From assembly GCA_003024985.2 (NCBI GenBank), contig PXIH01S0045135.1: a stretch of 14,629 bases of DNA; one strand, written 5' to 3'. The DNA comes from Euperipatoides rowelli. Lineage: Eukaryota; Onychophora; Udeonychophora; Euonychophora; Peripatopsidae. Position numbers and translations under genes: made by a program. Below, piece by piece: positions 8,612 to 14,629 of the stretch. Under the pieces are notes generated by a model. That model ran no database searches, was not told where the DNA came from, and worked only from the letters and a program-made list of their open reading frames with translations. The stretch's first letter is position 1. Every line of letters begins with the position of its first letter.

Positions 8612-8650
8612 TGCATTATGTAATAAGCCTGCTTATTAGCATAATGTGCT
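8612..8650. repeat. Imperfect palindrome
   Basis: The core aataag-cctg-cttatt extends outward with gcattatg on the left and cataatgtgc on the right, giving roughly 17-bp arms with small bulges. It could form a cruciform. No duplication or element boundary was found around it. Confidence 0.5.
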
Positions 8651-9936
8651 AATGGCCACAATATAAGTTATTGATATTTTTATAATGACAGCATAAACAA
8701 TCCATTCTCCTCTCATGAGCAGAGAGTTAGCGATTATAGTGATGAGTCATTCTTATTAACTAGTTTGTTGATGAATGATCAAACTTTACTGTACTGTTTA
8801 ATTCATTACCATGCTTTTGTAAAGGTACAGTAATATAGCCCACCTTACCCAGGTAATTTTTTGTAAAAGTGTTAAATACTTTTTATAGTGTAATCACATG
8901 TTTGATGATGTCAAATCAGCAATAAAACTTAGCATTAAAAATTTAGAATCAAGATTTAAATTTAAAATTGTCAATTCTGTAAATATATTAACCTACCATG
9001 AAATAATATAATATTTTTAATTTCAAATACTTTATTTTTAAAGAATAATGAAATTATAAATTACAGTATTTATTTATAATGGTAGCTTAGGTATTTGAGT
9101 AATTTTAGATTTAAATTATACATTAGCTGTCTCACTGTTAATACATATTCACTCAACTGATTATACATTATCAGTTATCTCAGATCACGTGATGTCTGGA
9201 AATAAAAATCAACTATCTATTTAAGATTTTTGCAAAAAAAATCCATTGTGAATAACATATTTTTGTATATTATTAAAAAATGTATAGAAGATATGTTAGA
9301 ACTTGACTTAAAAGGTGTGCCTGGTTTAAAAGGGGATGGGGGGGAGGTCTTTATTTCCCAGTCTCTAACAAGTAATTTAAAGTGGTTTATGAATGACTTT
9401 TTAAAATTGATTCAGATTTAGTTTTATCTAAAAATATTTGTTTAATTAATCAAAGTGGAATATTTTACCTGAAAACATATAAATAATCGAAAGTTTGTAC
9501 AAGCCTATGTATGTTTCAAAAAGTAAAAATGTTTTGATGATGTCAAATTGACGTAGTTAAAGCCTTGCTATATACCCCATAAGCATTTGTATCAAAAGAA
9601 TTAGAACCGTAAAATGTGCAACAGGTCGATCATTCACAAGAATCATCCAAGATGGCAAGAAAGGGATGATGTAGTTTAATTAGATTTAACTTGATGCAAA
9701 TAATATATTTGCCTAGTATCGCTTATAACAGGAATTCCAAGCTGTGAAAGAAAGTTGTAGATTGAAAGCAACAGAAACCTGATAAAGATGTGCCCTGTTC
9801 TTGACTAAGTATGCCTGGAAGATTATCCAAGCAACTGAATTCCCCAAATTACCGACAAGGTGTACCCAAAGAAAGGTGTTGTTAATAAAAAATATTAAAA
9901 TTTACAATTTCTCTTCCTATAGTGCACGAGTTTGAA

Positions 9937-9955
9937 CCCCCCCCCCCCCCTTTTT
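9937..9955. repeat. C14-T5 pyrimidine tract
   Basis: Fourteen C followed by five T: the longest C homopolymer in the window. Its length is likely to be unreliable in sequencing. Confidence 0.9.
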
Positions 9956-10383
9956 ATTGAATGTGATCAGATAGATGAAATATAATTATGAAATGAAAGC
10001 ATTATGTGTAATGGTCAGTGATAAAGAATTATAAAATTATAATCAACAGTTTAAAATTTTTGACTTTGAGTACTCATAAGTTAATAATTGTGTACTTTGG
10101 TGTGCAATGGTTCCAGCCATAGTTACTGGATATTGACTGATGTCAATCACTGTCCCCCGTATTCCTGGTCATAGTTTTAGGTGAACTTAACATAGACAAC
10201 AGTCAGTATTGATCAACCAGAAAAGTGAAAGATACTTAATTTACTAGTGGCTTTTTTCCAAAGGATTGCGATGAAGAGGGAAACTAAAAAAAGAATGTTA
10301 ATTATTTAATTGGTTAAATTTTAATAACACCAGGAAAATCGGAAAATCAGGGATCTCTCTCAGGGGATTTTAATGTTCTGGAC

Positions 10384-10640
10384 CCGTTGTATAAAATTAA
10401 TGTACCGGTACTGTATTTAAATATTTGACATACAATATTTTTTATAGTTTTTTTTCTTTTTTTGAAAAATAAAACGTTAAACAAGATACTGTATCAGAAT
10501 TTTTTATTTAAAAATACACATATAGTGTATGTAGTATTAATGTACAAATCAATGTAGATTTATTGTTTCTTAACTGTTGTACAAATTAACATACCATACT
10601 ATATTTAATATTTTGACGTAATTTTTTAATAGTTTTTTTT
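10384..10640. repeat. Two diverged direct repeats, about 190 bp apart
   Basis: Bases 10384-10452 and 10574-10640 align in the same order: gttgtataaaattaatgtac against gttgtacaaattaacatacc, then tatttaa…tatttgac, then ttttt-atagtttttttt. The start-to-start distance is 190 bp. The parts between them do not align clearly, so this is either a partly eroded tandem duplication or two copies of a short repeat. Confidence 0.6.
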
Positions 10641-10710
10641 TGCCACTATGTATTTTGTTTTTGTTTTAAACAATCGATTTTAAAATGTGAAAAAATAAAA
10701 TGGCTGACTG

Positions 10711-10845
10711 TTAGGTTTTCACGGGATTGGTTTTTAAGCGTACACGCTACAGCCAATAGTGGCAGGTTTTACGGGAATTTCCCTTGCTGGTTTTTAAGTG
10801 CACTCGCTGCATCACAGCCAATAGAGCAGGTTTTCACCGGATTTC
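10711..10845 (+). repeat. Short tandem repeats with CCAAT boxes upstream of the hAT pseudogene
   Basis: The motif caggttttcacgggatt or a close variant occurs three times, with aggtttt at 10713, 10764 and 10828. Between copies lie ggtttttaagcg and tggtttttaagtgca, then agccaatag twice (about 10751 and 10817). The period is about 51-64 bp. The block ends about 40 bp before the first codon of the BED finger frame. CCAAT boxes and an inverted one (gattgg, 10725-10730) suggest a former transposon promoter or subterminal transposase-binding repeats. That role is inferred from position. Confidence 0.55.
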
Positions 10846-10881
10846 TTGAGGCTACATTCATTGATTTGAGTTCATGCAACG

Positions 10882-11421
10882 ATGTCCCAATTCAAGTATT
10901 CACATCAGTAAGATTGGAAAATTAAGTTTAGCTGGATCTGTGAATTTATATGAGATAAAAGTATGGCTTATTGTAAATAATGCCAGTCTAAGTTCAGTTT
11001 GAGTAATATGGATCTAAGAGCTGTGACCAGTCATCAAAGTAGGAAAAAGCATTAACTGAAGTAAATACTGATGTGGTATTAGGAAATGTTGGAGGTTTTT
11101 TTCATCTGCTCAACTTCCACTGATGGGACTTTGGTGAAAGGAAACTTCACAAATAAATCACAGCCTGAGATTTCAAGTTTACCCTTAGAGATTAGTACTG
11201 AATCAACTTCAGCAACAGTCACTATTGAACCTTACCTGAACACAATAAAGTCTGCAGTTATGAACAAATATCTTTTGAAAGAGAATGTTATGCAGGCAGA
11301 AATAATATGCTTACAAGCAATTGTCACGCATACATCATTAAGGTCTGCTGAAAAGGATGTCAAGTGCTTTTCTAGAATGTTCCCAGTCTCAGATATAGTG
11401 AAAGGTATACAGTTAGGATGA
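10882..11421 (+). pseudogene. hAT transposase, BED zinc finger and N-terminal region (broken)
   Basis: The frame opens at ATG 10882 (MSQFKYSHQ) and is stopped at 10909, 10951 and 10978. It still spells a BED finger: an aromatic stretch (FSWICEF), Cys codons at 10972 and 10981 (C-x2-C), then FSLSNMDLRAVTSH, with His codons at 11032 and 11050 (H-x5-H). BED fingers bind DNA and are the usual N-terminal domain of hAT transposases. After a stop just behind the finger (11053), the same frame reopens at ATG 11086. It encodes a Ser/Thr-rich linker and then AEIICLQAIVTHTSLRSA … CFSRMFPVSDIVKGIQLG, matching the family's pattern 'AEi.w.l.vv.h..s…lF..MFPdS.ia…lG'. The stop at 11419-11421 ends this portion. 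Confidence 0.75.
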
Positions 11422-11973
11422 GATAAAATGGCCTATATATTGTATTTCACCACTTTTTATAAAAAATTTCTTAGATAAAATTCTTCTTTCAGAATATTTT
11501 GTTGTAGGGTTTGATGAATCTATGAATAAGATTTCCCAAAAGCAACAAATGGACATCAATGTATGATTTTGGCAAAATAGTGAAAACCTGCTATTTAGCA
11601 TCTGTTTTTACTCAGGCGCACTCGTTGTGATTTGTTGAAATTTTTTACTGAAGCTACAAAGCCTTTACTGATAAAAATATTTTTACAATTATCAATGGAC
11701 AGCCCAAATGTCAACAAAAAGTTTTTCAGAGAACTTTTGAATCATATATTTGATGAAAACGACCATGATATCCCAGAAATCTTACATATAGGATCTTGTA
11801 GTTTGCATGCCATTAATGTAGCATTTAAAAAAGGAGTTTCAACAACTGGATGGAGAGTGTTACAGTTTTACAGTGTTCTTTATTATCTTTCTAAGGACTT
11901 CCCTGCAAGGAGATCACTGTATACTTTTTACTCCAACTCAATTTTTTTTTTTCTAAGAAATTTTGCACAGTGA
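11422..11973 (+). pseudogene. hAT transposase, catalytic core first half (broken)
   Basis: After 11421, MAYILYF can still be read but the frame is lost. Frame 2 at about 11510 gives FDESMNKISQKQQMDINV, with the first catalytic Asp (codon 11513-11515), and is stopped shortly after. The region near 11590-11620 needs another shift. From 11632 frame 1 is open: KFFTEATKPLLIKIFLQLSMDSPNVNKKFF, with the second Asp (codon 11698-11700), then ILHIGSCSLHAINVAF, containing the conserved hAT C-x2-H motif (Cys 11797, His 11806). YYLSKDFPARRSLY follows. The frame closes at 11971-11973. Conservation of these motifs in order across shifts rules out chance. Confidence 0.82.
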
Positions 11974-12679
11974 AGTTGCTCAATGAGCTTTGGACATGCT
12001 TCCTCATCTCAAGAGTTATATTGAAGGGGTTGAAACAGACAAAGAGGCTTCCTCCAGCAAAAGTTATGGAATTGTAAGAAATGCTATAAAAAATGATAAG
12101 CTACTTCCAGCAAAGCTAACATTTTTCAGATCAATTGCCAGTGAGATGGAAGGGTTTTTACACGAGTATAAGACTGTCATCCCATTGATTCCTTTCTTGT
12201 ATAATGATCTTTCTATTCTAATGTGGAGCCTAATGGAGAGGTTTGTAGATAAAGAAGTGATGAAGGGTAATATTAGGGACATAAATTTGGAGGACAGTAA
12301 GAACCTTTATACAGCCAAGAAAGCTGATGTTGGAATTGCAACAATATCTTGCCTGAAAAAGATACAAGCATCAGAGAAGGATACTAATGTATTTAGAAAT
12401 GAATGTCGTCAGTTTTTGATAAGTTGTGTTACAAAGATGAAGGAAATGTCTCTGTTGTCGTATGCTTTAACAAAGGCTGTGTCCAACCATTGTTTTGAAT
12501 GTAAACATATTTACAACATATTTGACTAATTTTCTGTTGATTTTAACTAAAAAAAATTGATTGATGGCCTAACAGCTGACAAAGCTAAAACTCAATTCAA
12601 AGATATTTGTAGTAGGCCTCATGTCATTCAGTGCCTAAACATTACAAAACAATTGACAAGTTTTGGTTTGCAAATTTGA
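11969..12679 (+). pseudogene. hAT transposase, helical middle region (broken)
   Basis: Frame 2 begins SEVAQ, hits TGA at 11984-11986 where relatives have Arg, and continues ALDMLPHLKSYIEG. The long open part 11990-12529 includes SSSKSYGIVRNAIKND, AKLTFFRSIASEMEGFLHEY, IPFLYNDLSILMWSLMERFV, KKADVGIATISCLKKI and FRNECRQFLISCVTKM. This is the characteristic middle region of this hAT group ('vPflye dL..ll.sLm.RFv', 'vdiG'). Stops at 12527, 12548 and 12677 punctuate a continuing product, TADKAKTQFKDICSRPHVIQ. Residues between this and the dimerisation segment look shorter than in intact relatives, so an internal deletion near 12660-12700 is likely. Confidence 0.82.
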
Positions 12680-12704
12680 CTAGAGAAAGTTACTCTAAAG
12701 ATCC

Positions 12705-12894
12705 ATGAAAGCCTTAAAAATTGCAATGGTACTGTCCCATGGCGACGCTAATGTTGAAAGAGGGTTTTCGATAAATAGTGATAGCTTGCGGGATATTATG
12801 AAAGAAGAGCCCCTTGTTGCCAGAAGACGAGTATATGACTATATTGTTTCTAAGGAAAGGCTTTCAAAATTGGATATATTGAAACAAATGATCC
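12705..12894 (+). pseudogene. hAT transposase, C-terminal dimerisation segment (truncated)
   Basis: Frame 0 reads KIAMVLSHGDANVERGFSIN, the hAT C-terminal dimerisation signature ('vLshG.a.vERgFS.N'). The third catalytic residue, Glu, is at codon 12756-12758. SLVARRRVYDYI-type residues follow, then ERLSKLDILKQMIQS. Beyond about 12894 the protein no longer resembles hAT; the DNA belongs to a LINE tail whose reading continues in the same frame for several residues. The normal stop codon and right terminal repeat are therefore missing. Confidence 0.85.
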
Positions 12895-12896
12895 AA

Positions 12897-13044
12897 TCTA
12901 GACTATTGTTGCGCCAAAAGTTTTTTTTCCAACAGAGTTGTATCATTTTGGAATGGTTTACCAGAAACAGTTGTAGAATCTAAGTCAGTTGAATCTTTAA
13001 AGCATAGCTTGGATTATTTTATGGATGGTTTAGGTATTGTTTAA
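12897..13044 (+). pseudogene. LINE reverse transcriptase, extreme C-terminus
   Basis: Frame 0 first reads RLLLRQKFF. After one extra base in the T8 run (12921-12928), frame 1 continues SNRVVSFWNGLPETVVES, KSVESFKHSLDYFMDGLG and stops at TAA 13042-13044. This is the standard end of CR1/L2/jockey-type reverse transcriptases ('R.k.FFsnRVv..WN.LPe.vv.a.sv.sFK..ld'). The single-base slip in the T-run breaks the frame. Only the final ~50 residues remain, which is too little for activity. It is unrelated in detail to the LINE tail at 119-596, whose WNxLP region is destroyed. Confidence 0.85.
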
Positions 13045-13308
13045 GGTTAATTATAAGAATATAGGCTACTATTTAAAGCTTTGTTTTTGTTCATTGTGGG
13101 TCCGAAATGGTAATTGGTTCAATAAAAAAAAAATATTTAAAAATAGAAAAATTTAAAAAAAAAAAACACCAATAAAAAAAAACGACAAAAAAAGTATTAG
13201 ATTAGGACCAGGCACACCCTTGCTGGACTAATGTCTGTTGTTGTCTGGCATATTTGTATTTGTATCCATTATTTTCTTCTTATTTTAAATTGCAGTCTTA
13301 AATAAATG
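12897..13308 (+). mobile_element. Second LINE 3' fragment, joined to the hAT pseudogene
   Basis: This comprises about 150 bp of reverse transcriptase C-terminus (12897-13044) and a 3' untranslated part. The latter contains an A-rich stretch (about 13120-13197), the stem-loop accaggca…tgctggact (13206-13228), a T-rich segment and aataaa at 13301-13306. The 3' arrangement (CCAGGCA hairpin followed by a T-rich region and AATAAA) resembles CR1/L2-like LINEs of invertebrates. It lies in the same orientation as the hAT pseudogene and starts exactly where hAT similarity stops. No hAT sequence was recognised after it. Confidence 0.7.
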
Positions 13309-13320
13309 TTTTATAAATAT

Positions 13321-13338
13321 GTAATCTTCAAAGATTAC
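13321..13338. repeat. Short perfect hairpin downstream of the second LINE
   Basis: gtaatctt and aagattac are perfect 8-bp complements separated by 2 nt. Located 13 bp after the AATAAA of the second LINE and followed by a T-run (about 13347-13361). Confidence 0.6.
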
Positions 13339-14629
13339 TGTCTTCTTTTTTTTTTTTTTTTGCTGCAAAAGCATTTTAACTGTAAAATTAGTTAGTTAGT
13401 ATTACGGTTTGAAAATGTTCATACCAGGAACACTAGAATCATGAAATTTTTTATGAAAAATAGGCCTACTCGGGAAATCAAAAGAATTTATTTTTCTAAT
13501 TTCTGTAGTCACTGTGACATAATAAATTTTTGTCTATTATAAATTTAAATTATTTCATTGATTTGAAACTTGTTAAATTTAATCCTCTTAGTTGTATCAC
13601 TTATATGAAATATTTGATGCGCGGTTTTACCTCGATGCACAGGTTTCCCCCTGACTTCCCCAATATACAGTAAGTTTGTTTTAAAACTTTCTTTTAATAC
13701 TAACTTTTAATGCCTTATTCAACATTTGTTTTCTGAAAACTTATTTCTAAATCTCTGTCTGGCTTTGCCAGAAATATTAATACCAGTACTTATTTTGTTT
13801 TGAAAATGGAAAACGTCTTCCTGCTCTTGACGGTAATGGAATATTTTTTTCCTGCCTTGACTGTCGTGGCTTAGGAGATTGGATTGAAATGTCCTTCCTT
13901 TTATCCAAGGTCCAAAGATATGCATCTAATAAGGTAAATAAATGGCTGAATAATAGTGAATATGGCTAGTTGATCCTCTTTTCTTTTTCCATTAATAAAT
14001 GAAAATTTGAGTTCAGAAAATGACTTTGACTCAAGCCCCAGGGAAAAGTTCTGTAGCTTTGTTTTGCTTTGGAGGAATCAGATTATCAGCAGTTGACAGT
14101 ATCAGAAGGAAGGAAAAGAAATCTAAGATGATTATCCAAGCAGCTAATAAGGTTGCACTTATTTTATTCCTCGCTAATGTATTTCCTATGTAGACTTTAG
14201 CTGAGAAACTGTTGAGACTAAGAATAAGTAGCTTTGTGGTCTAAATACTACAATCCTATTTTACTTAATATTACATGGCTTATTGCCTAAAGAGCACACA
14301 GTGTAACTTCTTAAAAACCGTGTCTGCAAGGTAAACAAATCTTTTTTGAGTTTTGTATTTGGAGATGAAAAATGTTCATTGAGTCGAATGTTTTTTTTTT
14401 TTTTTAATCAATTTCATTCCCAAGTTAATAAAATAATGTGAAAATGTTTTGAGAAACTTATTAACTTAAATACTTAATTTTGAAGTAATTACTGTCATTT
14501 ATTTAAATAATCATTAGGGTTACTCTTTCATAATCTGGTACCAGTGTTGTAAAACCAGTACTATTTCAAATAACCACATTATGCTTTAAAAATTAAATTC
14601 TAGGGAAATATCTAATTTATTTAAAAATT
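13339..14629. other. Stretch without a supported gene
   Basis: No protein family was recognised. Two short open frames, 13781-13969 (LFCFENGKRLPALDGNG…) and 14020-14193 (ATG start, 57 codons, ALFCFGGIRLSAVDSI…), are in less A+T-rich DNA and are discussed as weak exon candidates. A CAGTG-type sequence at 14542 (cagtgttgtaaaaccagta) could be a hAT end running out of the window. T-runs lie at about 13347-13361 and 14391-14405. Confidence 0.55.

Larger units (their letters stand above)
7495..10383. other. A+T-rich stretch without a recognisable gene
   Basis: No protein family was recognised in any frame. The frames at 8352-8564 and 9230-9421 give low-complexity products and look spurious. The latter contains four chance Gly-x-y triplets (GVPGLKGDGGEV). 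The stretch holds an imperfect palindrome (8612-8650), a 16-bp exact direct repeat (8901-8916 and 9533-9548) and a C14 run (9937-9950). The part from about 9600 to 9870 is less A+T-rich than the rest but is still interrupted in all frames. Confidence 0.6.
10882..12894 (+). mobile_element. Decayed autonomous hAT-superfamily transposon, coding part
   Basis: A hAT transposase cuts and pastes its element using a D-D-E catalytic triad. Here one colinear product can be followed through three frames: frame 1 (10882-11421, with in-frame stops), frame 2 (about 11510-11580), frame 1 (11632-11973), frame 2 (11969-12700) and frame 0 (12705-12894). It runs from a BED zinc finger through the catalytic core to the C-terminal dimerisation segment. 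The domain order and motif wording match the multicopy hAT proteins of invertebrates and fish. Numerous stops and shifts show it is long dead. No CAGTG-type end was found on either side. The right side is replaced by a LINE tail, so the element's boundaries are unknown; the coordinates cover only the traceable coding part. Confidence 0.85.

Noticed and set aside
8787-8833. Inverted tactgtac / gtacagta pair
   Set aside because: Eight-base arms about 30 nt apart are expected by chance in a window of this size and composition.
9230-9421. Collagen-like Gly-x-y triplets (GVPGLKGDGGEV)
   Set aside because: Only four triplets, produced by a local G/A-rich patch; flanking residues are not collagen-like and no splice sites bracket the segment.
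9926-9940. tRNA/SINE B-box-like sequence (gagtttgaacccc)
   Set aside because: No A box at the expected distance upstream and no cloverleaf or retroposon tail.
11413-12282. Minus-strand ORFs at 11413-11601 and 12064-12282
   Set aside because: They are the reverse-strand shadow of the hAT transposase pseudogene, which has clear family motifs on the plus strand.
1-14629. CRISPR array, bacterial defence system, rRNA or novel multi-gene system
   Set aside because: No regularly spaced identical repeats, no compact gene clusters, no rRNA-like conserved segments; all recognisable proteins are eukaryotic transposon relics.

Overview
This window looks like non-coding, transposon-littered DNA from an animal (metazoan) nuclear genome. 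It is strongly A+T-rich (roughly 70% by eye), full of homopolymer runs and short simple repeats, and has no long intact reading frame, no operon-like packing and no ribosome-binding sites. Every protein similarity I recognise belongs to eukaryotic transposable elements: two non-LTR retrotransposon (LINE) tails, one decayed hAT-superfamily transposase with a BED zinc finger, and a possible P2X7-C-like zinc domain of the kind scattered through invertebrate and fish genomes. I cannot name the species. An invertebrate animal is an inference only.

Layout. Bases 119-775 hold the 3' end of a LINE: the C-terminal part of its reverse transcriptase, broken by a frameshift and a stop, then a 3' untranslated remnant ending in a perfect hairpin. 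Bases 776-2750 have no gene; they carry a nested hairpin, an ATT microsatellite and a solitary hAT-type end at 1777. Bases 2751-3913 are a TTAA-bounded block with ~150 bp inverted end repeats, an extra internal copy forming a 76-bp hairpin arm, and a degenerate ORF between them. Bases 3914-5678 have no recognisable gene. Bases 5687-5830 are a 144-bp hAT-type MITE with a perfect 8-bp target-site duplication (aatataac). Bases 5839-10380 hold no recognisable gene apart from one weak exon candidate (7294-7494). Bases 10384-10845 contain two sets of diverged tandem repeats, the second with CCAAT boxes. Bases 10882-12894 are the hAT transposase pseudogene, with BED finger, catalytic D/D/E residues, CxxH motif and C-terminal dimerisation segment all traceable across three frames. 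It runs directly into a second LINE tail (12897-13308), so the transposase C-terminus is fused to or interrupted by a retrotransposon. Bases 13309-14629 have only small, doubtful open frames.

None of the genes appears functional; they do not form a pathway. The value of the window is as a fossil record: at least five insertion events and one nested or fused pair, with 3' hairpins on both LINE tails. I found no convincing host gene, tRNA, rRNA, CRISPR or novel multi-gene system.
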